Shown in pieces: positions 48,402-60,209 of a DNA stretch of 64,000 nucleotides. Positions within the stretch are counted from its first letter, which is position 1. Each line of letters starts with the position of its first letter. The stretch is from positions 1 to 64,000 of the forward strand of contig JBFMEX010000033.1 in NCBI GenBank assembly GCA_040752215.1. Direction: 5' to 3'. A program made the translations under genes and the position numbers. Source of the DNA: JBFMEX01 sp040752215 (GTDB lineage Bacteria; Pseudomonadota; Alphaproteobacteria; Rhizobiales; Hyphomicrobiaceae). Below the pieces are notes generated by a model. It was not told the DNA's origin, ran no database searches, and saw nothing but the letters and a program-made list of their open reading frames with translations.

Positions 48402-48743
48402 CCGGACTGAGATCGCGGCGCATTGGCTCTTCTGCGTAGCTCGACAGCACCTCGTCCTCGGGCTCTTGCGGCTTCCGGATGGAGCTTTGAGCTTGCTCCC
48501 TGTACTCTCTCGCGTTCCGACTGCCCGCTACGATCCTGGAATCTGGTTCGACGCTGACGGCATGCTCAGTCAGAATGGATCGCCAACTTCGAGCAAAGTG
48601 CTTCAGTCTCGAAACCGGTTGCCGGGCCGGCCGGCGAGGCCGATCATCCGTCTGCGGCTGTTGATGCGACGCAAGGCGCGGGGAGCGCTCGTGTGCCGCA
48701 GTCGGTTGCGGACGACGTCGAGACCAGCGACGAGGAGAAAGCC
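48402..48743. other. 342-bp stretch without a gene
   Basis: No coding sequence with a ribosome site or family features is visible between the GNAT gene and the DUF2267 gene. The open frames here are upstream extensions of the DUF2267 frame or shadows. Confidence 0.5.
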
Positions 48744-49208
48744 ATGACGCTTCCCGCGACTATCCGCCATGCCGAGCAACAGGTTCAGGAGTGGCTCAAG
48801 GAGCTGCGCGACAACGGCGACCTCGCCGATCTCGACGAGGCGCTGGCGGTCCTGCGCGTGGTGCTGCATCAGCTCCGCGACCGGTTGTCGGTCGAGGAGG
48901 CGGTCGATCTCGCCCAGCAGCTGCCGATCATCGTGCGTGGGCTCTACTTCGAGGGCTGGCAGCCGAGCCGGGTTCCCTCCAAGGTGCACTCGCGCCGGCA
49001 GCTTGCCGACGAGACGACGATCGCACTGCTGCCTCGCACGGTGCCCGCCGAGCGGGCGATCCGCGACGTGCTGGCGCTGCTCGCCCACCACTGCGATCCG
49101 GGCGAGATCGCCGATGTCATCGCCCAGTTGCCGCAGGAGCTCAAGGAGCTGTGGCCGGAGGGCGCCCAGACCTATCGCGAGCGCATGCGGGCGGCGAAGG
49201 GCGAGTAG
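48744..49208 (+). CDS. DUF2267 family protein
   Basis: A 154-residue protein of the DUF2267 type. It has the two-repeat helical pattern: QEWLKELRDNGDLADLDEALAVLRVVLHQLRDRLSVEEAVDLAQQLP-like segments, then AIRDVLALLAHHC...IADVIAQLPQELKELW. GAGGAG is six bases before the ATG at 48744. These proteins are small and soluble, and the function is not established. It is convergent with ada (11 bp between). Confidence 0.88.
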   Translation: MTLPATIRHAEQQVQEWLKELRDNGDLADLDEALAVLRVVLHQLRDRLSVEEAVDLAQQLPIIVRGLYFEGWQPSRVPSKVHSRRQLADETTIALLPRTVPAERAIRDVLALLAHHCDPGEIADVIAQLPQELKELWPEGAQTYRERMRAAKGE

Positions 49209-49219
49209 TGGCGTGGGCC

Positions 49220-50341
49220 TCATCGCCTCGTCTTGGCGCGGGTCTCGCGATCGAGCAGGCTACGCTTGCGGGCGATGCCCCACCGATAGCCGGAGAGCTT
49301 TCCGTCGGACTTGACGACCCGGTGACAGGGGATGATCACGGCGAGCGGATTGGCGGCACACGCGCCGGCGACCGCGCGCGCCGCTTTCGGCCGACCAAGG
49401 CGCTGCGCGATCGCGGCATAGGTCGTGGTGGTGCCGGCAGGGATCTCGGTGAGCGCCTGCCAGACGCGATGCTGAAAGGCAGTGCCGCGGATGTCGAGCG
49501 GCAGCTCGGGCGGTGCGGCGGGGCGCTCTACGAAGGCGATCACGCCGGCTGCGATCTCTTCGAACGCTCGGTCGCCGCCGATCAGGCGGGCATTGGGGAA
49601 ACGGTCCTGGAGGTCACGGAGCAGCGCGTCGGGGTCGTCGCCGAGCAGCACGGCGGCAACGCCTTTCTCGCTCGCGGCGACGAGGACCTGGCCGAGCGAA
49701 CAGGGGCCGACGGCGAAGCGGAGCGAGGTCATGGCGCCACCTTTGCGAAACGCGGTCGGCGTCATGCCGAGCGCCCTGTCGGCGCCGGCATAGAACCGAC
49801 CGCTGGATCCGAAGCCGGCGGCGTGAATCGCCTCGGTCACGGTCGGCGTGTCTCTCAGCCTTTCGCGGACGCGGCGGCAGCGGCCGGCGACGGCATAGCC
49901 TTTCGGCGTCATCCCGACGGCCGCCTTGAACAGGCGATGGAAGTGACCGGGGCTGAGACCGGCGGCGCGCGCCAGTGCCGCGAGCGTCGGCGGCTCGTCG
50001 GCGGTCTCGATCGCGCGGCAGGCTGCGGCGACGAGGGCGGTCTGGCGCGCGTGCGTTGGCGAATCGGGACGACAGCGCTTGCAGGGGCGGAACCCGGCGC
50101 CGCTCGCCTCGGCGGGGCTGGCGAAGAAGCGCACGTTCTCGCGTCGCGGTCGGCGCGAGCCGCACGACGGCCGGCAATAGATTCCGGTGGTCGTGACGGC
50201 ATAGTAGAAGCAGCCGTCGGCAGACCTGTCGCGCGCTGCGACGGCCGACCAGCAGCGGTCGTCGTTCAGTCCGCGCTGCGGGCGCGCTGCGGCCAACCGG
50301 GAGCCGGGGCTCGATCGATCTGTTGCTCGCTTGCTCGGCAT
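49220..50341 (-). CDS. ada: Bifunctional Ada: DNA methyl-transferase and AraC-type regulator
   Basis: A 373-residue protein with three parts. The N-terminal Ada zinc domain has Cys56, Cys60, Cys87 and Cys90, where Cys56 (YCRPSC) accepts methyl from phosphotriesters. The AraC-type helix-turn-helix spans about 105-200. The O6-alkylguanine methyltransferase has Cys339 (IIPCHRVV) as acceptor. Methylated Ada normally activates its own gene and others in the adaptive response. All key cysteines are present. Confidence 0.95.
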   Translation of the reverse strand: MPSKRATDRSSPGSRLAAARPQRGLNDDRCWSAVAARDRSADGCFYYAVTTTGIYCRPSCGSRRPRRENVRFFASPAEASGAGFRPCKRCRPDSPTHARQTALVAAACRAIETADEPPTLAALARAAGLSPGHFHRLFKAAVGMTPKGYAVAGRCRRVRERLRDTPTVTEAIHAAGFGSSGRFYAGADRALGMTPTAFRKGGAMTSLRFAVGPCSLGQVLVAASEKGVAAVLLGDDPDALLRDLQDRFPNARLIGGDRAFEEIAAGVIAFVERPAAPPELPLDIRGTAFQHRVWQALTEIPAGTTTTYAAIAQRLGRPKAARAVAGACAANPLAVIIPCHRVVKSDGKLSGYRWGIARKRSLLDRETRAKTRR

Positions 50342-50511
50342 GGGGCGACACTACGCGCTTCGGCAGCCCGGCGCACTCCGCTCCTTGCGGTTGAATTCGG
50401 CTGTTGGTGGGCGTGGCGCGCTGCGTTCCGGGAGCCGGTCGCCAAGCGCGGCCACCGGCAGGGCCGCAAGAGGGAGTTGTCCCGCGAGCATCGACCCTAT
50501 GCAACGCGAAT

Positions 50512-51519
<1,008 letters not shown>

Positions 51520-51642
51520 GCCCGTCCCTCCGCATCGTGCGCGGCACGTGTTTGCCGGCACAGGTTCGCCGCCCTTGTGGCAGCAATCGGCGACGGCCTC
51601 AAGCAGGCACGCGGGCGCGGACCCGGCAGGCGCGGCCATTGC

Positions 51643-52187
<545 letters not shown>

Positions 52188-52191
<4 letters not shown>

Positions 52192-53450
52192 TCGGCGGCA
52201 TCCTTGCGTTTGGCAAGGTGCGCGCCGGCGCGCCGGATGAGGCGGGCTGCAACCTCGTCCTTGCTCATCTCCGGCCAGCTCTCGGCACCGTCGGCGGTGA
52301 CGAGATGCACGCAATTGCGGTCGCCGCCCATGATGCCGGTCTCGGGCGAGACGTCGTTGGCGACGATCCAGTCGGCGCCCTTGGCCTTGCGCTTGGCGGC
52401 GGCGTAGGCGACGACGCTCTCGGTCTCGGCGGCGAAGCCGATCACCAGCGTCGGGCGCGACTTGCCCTTGGCGATGGTCTTGAGGATGTCGGGGTTCTCG
52501 GCCAGCTCCAGCGCAGGCGGCTTGGCGCCGGTCTTCTTGATCTTCTCGAGGCTCGCGTGCTCGACGCGCCAGTCGGCGACGGCGGCGGTGAAGATGGCGA
52601 TGTCGGCCGGCAGGGCGGCACGCACGGCCTCCAGCATCTCGGCGGCGGTCGCCACGTGCACGACATCGACGCCGGACGGATCGGGAATCGTGACCGGGCC
52701 GGAGACAAGCGTCACGCGCGCGCCAGCGTGCCGGGCGGCAGCGGCGATGGCGTGGCCCTGCTTGCCGGACGAGCGGTTGGCGATGTAGCGCACCGGGTCG
52801 ATCGGCTCATGGGTCGGTCCACTGGTCACCAGAACGTGCCGGCCTGCGAGCGGTTCCTCCCGCCCGGCGCCCGGCGCGGCGAGCAGCGCCTCGATACGCT
52901 CGACCAGCTCGGGCACCTCGACCAGGCGTCCCGGTCCAGCCTCGCCGCGCTCGGCCATCTCGCCGACCGCTGGGCCGACGAGATGGATGCCATCGGCCAT
53001 GAGCTGGCGGACGTTGCGCTGGGTTGCCGGGTGCAGCCACATCCGCGGGTTCATGGCCGGCGCGGCAAGGACCGGCTTGTCGGTCGCCAGCAGCAGGGTG
53101 CTGGCGAGGTCGCTGGCATGGCCGCCCGCCATCTTGGCGAGAAGATCGGCGGTGGCAGGGGCGACGACGATCAGGTCGCAATCGCGCGCGAGCCGGATGT
53201 GGCCAATCTCGCGCTCGTCGTCGAGGTCGAAGAGATCGGTGAAGACACGGTCGTTGGTGAGCGCGCCGACCGCCAGCGGGGTGATGAACTCGGTGGCCGC
53301 CTTGGTCATCACAACGCGCACACCGTGCCCGCGCTCGCCGAGGCGCCGGATCAGATCGAGGCACTTGTAGGCGGCGATGCCGCCGCCGATGACGAGCAGG
53401 ATATGCTTGGCGGTCACAGGTCTGGTCCGGGCCGGTGGGCCTGTTTGCAT
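52188..53450 (-). CDS. coaBC: Phosphopantothenoylcysteine decarboxylase/synthase
   Basis: A 420-residue CoaBC. The N-terminal flavoprotein (LLVIGGGIAAYKCLDLIRRL, APAMNPRMWLHPATQRN) decarboxylates 4'-phosphopantothenoylcysteine; the C-terminal CoaB half (VTSGPTHEPIDPVRYIANRS and the ADWRVEH region) joins cysteine to phosphopantothenate. Both halves look complete. No clear ribosome site is seen before the ATG at 53450; a GTG at 53417 would start closer to the conserved core. Confidence 0.94.
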
Positions 53451-53461
53451 TGCGCGCGCAT

Positions 53462-53575
53462 TCCCCCCTCTCCCCGCAAGCGGGGAGAGGGTCGGGGTGC
53501 GGGGCGGCTACGAGTGCCGGCACAAGCGGCCGCTCTTCACCCTAACCCTCTCCCCGTAAGGACGGGGAGTGGGAA
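53462..53575. repeat. REP-like palindromic repeat pair
   Basis: CCCTCTCCCCG (53466-53476) pairs with CGGGGAGAGGG (53481-53491) around CAAG. A second, slightly imperfect palindrome, CCCTCTCCCCGT/ACGGGGAGTGGG, lies at 53546-53573. The stretches GTCGGGGTG and CACCCTAAC between them also face each other, so the whole is one inverted element. Such CCCTCTCCCC palindromes are spread through many proteobacterial genomes between genes. Confidence 0.7.
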
Positions 53576-53690
53576 TTGCTACCATACCCGGCGTAGGGAA
53601 GCGTTAATCGGCGTCGGCCGGTCGGCGCCGCATTTACGGCTTCGTGGGCGGCTATGCGAAGGCTTGCGAAACCGTAATCGGGGGCTGCCC

Positions 53691-54353
53691 ATGCCCGCAA
53701 TGGCCGTTGGTCGCAGAGCGCGAGGTGTCGCCGGGGCGGCGCTGCTGGCGCTCGCGCTGGCCGCGGGATCGAGCCGCGCTGCCGAGGGAGACTGGGGTGA
53801 TTGCTTCGGACCGGACTTCGAGCGCCGCGTCACCGGGTGCAGTCGGCTGATCGGGCGGTCGGACCTGACGCCCGAGGAGCGCGGCTTCGCCCACGCCAAC
53901 CGTGCGCTGGCTCACGCCATGCACGGCCACCATGCGCTCGCCTTGGCCGACTACGATGCCGCGCTCGCCATCACCCCGGACTTTCCGGTCGCGCTCAACA
54001 ACCGGGCCTGGACCCTGTTCCGCGCGGGGCGACCGGAAGCCGGTCGTGGCGACGTCGAGCGGGCGTTGGTGCTCGATCCGTTGAACCCGCACGCGCTCGA
54101 CACGCGGGCGCACATCCGCCAGGCGCTCGGCGATGCGGCGGGCGCGATGGCCGACTATCGCCTCGCCATGCGCATGGGCGGCGAGCGCCTCGTCGCGCTC
54201 TACCAGTGCGGGCTGCAGGCGGCGCGACTCTATGAAGGCGAGATCGACGGCGTCGTCTCGGTGGCGCTACGTCGCGCGCTCGAGGTCTGCGTCGAGACGG
54301 CGGGCTGCGACCCGCTACCGGCGGACGAGGAATGCCGCAACGCGACCTCGTGA
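53691..54353 (+). CDS. Secreted TPR-containing protein
   Basis: A 220-residue protein. A signal peptide (residues 1-30, ending SSRAA) is followed by at least three TPR-like helical pairs: AHANRALAHAMHGHHALALADYDAAL, ALNNRAWTLFRAGRPEAGRGDVERAL and ALDTRAHIRQALGDAAGAMADYRLA. Cysteines at the start (DWGDCF) and end (CVETAGCD) may form disulfides. The frame is open 1.6 kb upstream across coaBC, but only as a shadow. It probably acts in the periplasm; its partner is unknown. Confidence 0.8.
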   Translation: MPAMAVGRRARGVAGAALLALALAAGSSRAAEGDWGDCFGPDFERRVTGCSRLIGRSDLTPEERGFAHANRALAHAMHGHHALALADYDAALAITPDFPVALNNRAWTLFRAGRPEAGRGDVERALVLDPLNPHALDTRAHIRQALGDAAGAMADYRLAMRMGGERLVALYQCGLQAARLYEGEIDGVVSVALRRALEVCVETAGCDPLPADEECRNATS

Positions 54354-54478
54354 CAATCGCGGATCGATTCGCGTTATCCCCGGCTCGTTGGCGCTTGCCC
54401 AAGCTCGGCGCGCCGACCGGTCCGCTCCGGCCGTAGATTCGATTCGGCTGCCGGTCCGGACCATCGGTGGAGAATGCC

Positions 54479-54773
54479 ATGATCATCAGCGGCGGCAACG
54501 GATCGCAGCAGCTGACCGCCACCGCCGATACCGACGTCATCTGCGGCCACTGCGCCGCCGATGTCGATCTCAGTGATATCGATGCGCGCCTCGGCATGGC
54601 CGGCAATCGGCGCTTCACGTTCATCGCCGATCGCGATTTTTCCGGCACGAAAGGCGAGCTGCACCTCGTTGCCAAGGTCGGCTACGTCCTCGTCGAGGGC
54701 GACATGAACGGTGACGGGCGGGCGGATTTCCAGATACGCGTCGACGATTTCGCCCGCCCGTCGACGGCCGATT

Positions 54774-54784
<11 letters not shown>
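54479..54784 (+). CDS. Orphan serralysin-type (peptidase M10) C-terminal domain protein
   Basis: A 101-residue protein that looks like only the last domain of serralysin proteases. VDLSDIDARLGMAGNRRFTF is followed by FSGTKGELHL, VEGDMNGDGRADFQI and a C-terminal ADFIL. In the family this region follows RTX calcium repeats and ends with the type I secretion signal. No protease domain or RTX array precedes it. GGAG lies six bases before the ATG at 54479. It overlaps the convergent glpK by 11 bp. Confidence 0.7.
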
Positions 54785-56288
<1,504 letters not shown>

Positions 56289-56527
56289 CTCTGCTCCCCA
56301 ATCTGGCCGCCGAAATCATGGTAGCGAGCCGCGCCCGGCCGGCAAGCGCGGCGGTCGGTGCGCTCGCCGGGCGCGACCTCCCGCGGCGCGGAGCGGCCCG
56401 GTCTCCCGGCAGATTTTTCGGCAGGCCACGGATCGATCGGTCGGCTTTCGCTTGAAGGTGGGGGCTGCTCATGAATATACGGGAGCTATTATGCCTAGCT
56501 GCACTCGGAACTTTGTGAGCATGGGGT

Positions 56528-57445
56528 ATGCGAGATCCGCGTTTCAATCGTCTCGATCTCAATCTTCTTGCCGTATTCGATGCCATTTTCAGCGAGGGCA
56601 GCCTGACGAAGGCCGGCGCCCGGCTCGGTCTCACCCAATCGGCTGTCAGCCATGCGCTGGCCCGCCTGCGCGATCTGACCGGTGACCCTCTTTTCGAGCG
56701 GACGGGGCGCGGAATCCGCCCAACTCCGGTCGCCAAGGCGATGGCGAGCGACGTCGGCGCGGCGATCGACATGCTTCGCGCCAGCCTGCGCCGACGGCAG
56801 GAGGCTTTCGACGCCACCAGCATGGGGCGGACGTTCCTCATCGACATTCCGGCGGGGCTGGACACCATCATCGTGCCGGAGCTGGCGCGGCTGACCGCCG
56901 ATTTCGCCGAGATGCGGTTTCGTATCTCGGGCAGCAGGGCGCGTAATATCGCGAGCGAGCTGAGATTCGGCGAGGTTTGGCTGGCGCTCGATGCCGAGCC
57001 CATGTCGAGGCCGGGTTACCGTTCCGAGCTGCTGTTCGAGGACCCGCTGGTGCTGATCGCCAGGCGGGGGCACCCCGGGCTCGCCAATGGGGTGAGCGCC
57101 GAGCAGTTCGGCCGGCTGCCCCAGGTCGCACTCGCGTGGCCGGTGGAGGCTGGTGCAACGCCGGCATCGATGTTGCTCGATGCAGCCGGGCTCAATCGGC
57201 TGACCAAGGTCGCGGTGCCCAACCTCGCGACGCTGCCGAGCGTCGTCGAGCGCAACGATCTCGTCGGCACCATGTCGCTCAAGATGGCGCGCAGCTTCGC
57301 CCGTCATTTTGCGATCGACATCCACGCGCTGCCCGCCGACGTGCCGAAGATGCCGGTCTATATGGTCTGGCACGAATCGTTCGAGCGCGACGAGGGGCAC
57401 ACGTGGCTGCGCGCGACGCTGAAGGACGTCTGCGAGCGGCTGTAA
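56528..57445 (+). CDS. LysR-family transcriptional regulator
   Basis: A 305-residue LysR protein. The helix-turn-helix is at about 8-66 (LDLNLLAVFDAIFSEGSLTKA...TQSAVSHALARLR), with the substrate-binding domain after it. The linker region and VPELARLTADF resemble the NodD-like branch. The 239-bp gap upstream has AT-rich TGAATATACGG...TATTATG just before the start. It is divergent from glpK, so control of glycerol or a related compound is possible, but inferred. Confidence 0.88.
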   Translation: MRDPRFNRLDLNLLAVFDAIFSEGSLTKAGARLGLTQSAVSHALARLRDLTGDPLFERTGRGIRPTPVAKAMASDVGAAIDMLRASLRRRQEAFDATSMGRTFLIDIPAGLDTIIVPELARLTADFAEMRFRISGSRARNIASELRFGEVWLALDAEPMSRPGYRSELLFEDPLVLIARRGHPGLANGVSAEQFGRLPQVALAWPVEAGATPASMLLDAAGLNRLTKVAVPNLATLPSVVERNDLVGTMSLKMARSFARHFAIDIHALPADVPKMPVYMVWHESFERDEGHTWLRATLKDVCERL

Positions 57446-57458
57446 TCCCCTTCCGGAC

Positions 57459-59558
57459 TCAGAGCCGTCCCTCGCCGACCATGTCGACGACGGTCTCGGC
57501 CCGCTGTAGCGCCTGCTTCAGGTCGGCTTTGCCGCTCTTTCCGAGCCGCTCGGGATCGACGCGCGGCGAGAGCGGAATGCCCTGCTCGGTGTCGGCCAGC
57601 TGCTGACCGAGCATGGCGCCGAGGATCAGCTTGTGCGCCTCGATCGCCTGCTCGACCTCGGCCGCCGAGCCGATGCCCTTGGCGACCACCGCGCGCAGCC
57701 GATCCGGCGTCGAGCGGGTGCGTACGTCGTGGCGGATCGACAGCACGCGGGCGCCGGTGAACATCGGCATCAGGCCGCCCTTCTTGAGGTCGACGCGGCC
57801 GCTGTCGTCGACCTTGATGCCCCCGAACAGCGTGATCGGCGCGTGCCACTGTCGCGCGAGCTCGGACAGCAGTTTCTGGAAGTCCGGGGCGCGGTGGCCG
57901 ACGTCGTAGGCGTGCAGCCAGATGGATTCGCCGAGCACGAAGTCTCCGTAGACCGGCACGCCGTCGAAAAAGATGTCGACATTGAGGAGGTCCTCGGGCC
58001 GTTGGCGGCGCACCCAGCCGGCAATGGTGTCTTTCCAGCGGGCGTGGCTCATGCGCCATTGCGCGTTCTTGGCCATCACGCCGCCCTTGCAATAGGGCAC
58101 GCCGACGGCATCGAGGATGTCGGCGAGGCGCTTGCCGAGCTCCTCGAACCAGAGGTCCTCGGCGCCGCCCGGCTCGCCCTTGTCGTAGACAATGGCGTTG
58201 TCCTGATCGGCGGCGAGCAGGCTCTCGCCGCGGCCGGCGGAGCCGAGCACCAGCACCGCGAATCGGCACGGCGCGCCGCCCCAGCCGTCTGCCGCCATCG
58301 AGGCCTCGGCCAGCTGGGTCGCGCGCCGGGTCAGCACGCAGATCTCGGAGCTGATGACGGCGGCGATGGTGCGTGGGTCGACGTCCTCCTCGATCAGGCC
58401 CTTGGTCATCAGCGCCAGCTTGGCCCAGGCGCGGCCGAGGGTCGCCGTATCGGGCGCGCTGTCGATCTCGTCGCCGAGCATGATCGCGGTGGTGGCGCGC
58501 TGGCGCAGCAGGTTTCGGGTCGTCACCGCGCCGATGATGGCGCCTGAGCCGTCGCGCACGGCGAGGTGGCGGATGCCGAGCCGCTCGATGCGGCCGATGG
58601 CGCGATAGAGGAATGCGCCCTCGTAGATCGTGTGCAATGGCTTGCTCATCACCTCGACGAGGCGCGTGAAGAGCCCCTGCTCCTGGCCGGCGTCGAGCGC
58701 GCGCAGCACGTCGCGCTCGGTGACGATGCCGGTCTGGCCGGCGTCGTCGGTGACGTAGAGCGAGCTGACCTTCCTCTCGAGCAGGATGCGGATCGCATCG
58801 CGAACGGTGGCGTCGGCCGGCGCGGTCACCGGCGGCGCGCTCATCACGTCGCGGACGCGGTGGCGGTAAGGGTAGCTGTCGATGCGCGCGAGTGAGCGGC
58901 CCTGGTCGGAAGCGGGTGTCAGTCCCTGGTGCCAGCCGAGGCTCTGGTCGGCCTGCGCCTCGTTCAACGTCCGCAGCGCCGCCTCGGCCTCGGCGAGCGT
59001 GCGAATGTTCTTCGCGCGCAGCATCGGCAGCAGCGCCTCGAAGATGCGCGCGGTCGACATGGCGTCGCTCGGCGCCGCGCCCTGCGGATCGCACTTGATG
59101 TCGAGCCACTCGCAAAGCTGCTTCAGCCCGTAGTGGGCCAGCGTCGGCGCGGCGAGGCGGGCGAGGCCGCGCACGTCGAGCGCCCGCTTCGGCCGCCAGG
59201 CGCGGCCGGCGCGCTCGTACTCGGCGCGCAGCACGGCGAGGTCGTAGGCGATGTTGTGGCCGATCAGGATCGAGCTGCCGATATAGGACTCGAGATCGGC
59301 GATTACGGCGCCGAATGGGGGGGCGCCTTTCACCTTCGCGTCGGTGATGGCGTGGATGGCGCTGGCCTCCGGCGGAATGGGAATGCCCGGATCGACGATC
59401 CGCTCGAACTTGGGCTCGGCCTCGAGCGATCCCTTCACCAGCCGCATGACTCCGATCTGCACGATTCTGGCAGTGGTCGAATCGAGGCCGGTGGTCTCGG
59501 TATCGAGCACCGCCGCATCGAGGCCGACCAGTGGGGTCGAGTGATTCGTGGCGGACAT
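57459..59558 (-). CDS. DnaQ-like exonuclease-CBS-DUF294 nucleotidyltransferase fusion
   Basis: A 699-residue three-part protein. Residues about 1-190 are a DnaQ/RNase-T-like 3'-5' exonuclease with Asp19/Glu21 (VLDTETTGLD) and GHNIAYDLAVLRAEYE. Residues about 235-355 hold two CBS domains (RDVMSAPPVTAPADATVRDAI and HTIYEGAFLYRAIGRIERLGI). The rest is a DUF294 nucleotidyltransferase domain, with GSAGRGESLLAADQDNAI bearing the acidic metal site, plus DUF294_C. It is divergent from the DUF4212/SSS symporter. DUF294 proteins often lie with such symporters and may sense nucleotides. Confidence 0.85.
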   Translation of the reverse strand: MSATNHSTPLVGLDAAVLDTETTGLDSTTARIVQIGVMRLVKGSLEAEPKFERIVDPGIPIPPEASAIHAITDAKVKGAPPFGAVIADLESYIGSSILIGHNIAYDLAVLRAEYERAGRAWRPKRALDVRGLARLAAPTLAHYGLKQLCEWLDIKCDPQGAAPSDAMSTARIFEALLPMLRAKNIRTLAEAEAALRTLNEAQADQSLGWHQGLTPASDQGRSLARIDSYPYRHRVRDVMSAPPVTAPADATVRDAIRILLERKVSSLYVTDDAGQTGIVTERDVLRALDAGQEQGLFTRLVEVMSKPLHTIYEGAFLYRAIGRIERLGIRHLAVRDGSGAIIGAVTTRNLLRQRATTAIMLGDEIDSAPDTATLGRAWAKLALMTKGLIEEDVDPRTIAAVISSEICVLTRRATQLAEASMAADGWGGAPCRFAVLVLGSAGRGESLLAADQDNAIVYDKGEPGGAEDLWFEELGKRLADILDAVGVPYCKGGVMAKNAQWRMSHARWKDTIAGWVRRQRPEDLLNVDIFFDGVPVYGDFVLGESIWLHAYDVGHRAPDFQKLLSELARQWHAPITLFGGIKVDDSGRVDLKKGGLMPMFTGARVLSIRHDVRTRSTPDRLRAVVAKGIGSAAEVEQAIEAHKLILGAMLGQQLADTEQGIPLSPRVDPERLGKSGKADLKQALQRAETVVDMVGEGRL

Positions 59559-59945
59559 GGCTCCATCCCTTCAGCGGGCTTGCCGGCCCCGGGGCGGGGC
59601 GTTCTTGGCGCAACCTCGATGCTAGAGATCGGATCGATGCTGCACTGCGTCAAGTCAAACCGTCATCCCACGATCCGATAGCACGATCGTCTGTATTGGT
59701 GCGCTCGAATCGTGATGGCGCATTGCAGCATCGGTGGGCGATGCGAAGCTCATCGCATCAACAACACGGCGTCTCGCCATGCGCCCAAAGTTAGGGTTTG
59801 CGCAAGGCGGACAAGTGTCTACGCTGCCGGACTTGGGGGAATGGCGGAGGACGGGTCTTGCCCGGCTGAGCGCGATCGTTTCGATCGAATGGCCCTCATC
59901 AGCGGCACCACACCGGTGCGGAATAATTCGTGGGAGAGACGACCT
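59559..59945. promoter_or_regulatory. Divergent control region of the DUF294 and symporter genes
   Basis: These 387 bp hold no gene and should contain promoters in both directions. An inverted repeat GATGCGA (59740-59746) and TCGCATC (59753-59759), separated by six bases, is a possible operator. I could not identify -35/-10 elements with confidence. Confidence 0.4.
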
Positions 59946-60197
59946 ATGGAAGTCAACGCTGAGCGACACTGGCGACGGACCAGTGCCCTCATGTGGACGA
60001 TGATGATTCTCTGGGCTTTTTTCAGCTTCATCATCCACATGTTCGTGAATCAGCTCAATACGATCAACATTGGCGGCTTCCCGCTCGGCTTCTACATGGC
60101 CGCGCAGGGCTCGCTGATCGCCTTCGTGATCATGCTGTTCCTGTTCGCCAAGCGGCAGGACACCATCGATCGCCAAGAAGGCGTGGCTGAGGAATAG
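59946..60197 (+). CDS. DUF4212 small subunit of a sodium:solute symporter
   Basis: An 83-residue membrane protein with two helices: SALMWTMMILWAFFSFIIHMF (about 12-32) and GFYMAAQGSLIAFVIMLFLFA (about 48-68). DUF4212 proteins are the small partner of SSS-family transporters. The ATG at 59946 fits the family start; the frame upstream is open but unlike it. The symporter ATG follows 12 bp after the stop. Confidence 0.9.
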   Translation: MEVNAERHWRRTSALMWTMMILWAFFSFIIHMFVNQLNTINIGGFPLGFYMAAQGSLIAFVIMLFLFAKRQDTIDRQEGVAEE

Positions 60198-60209
60198 GGA
60201 GGGCGCCCC

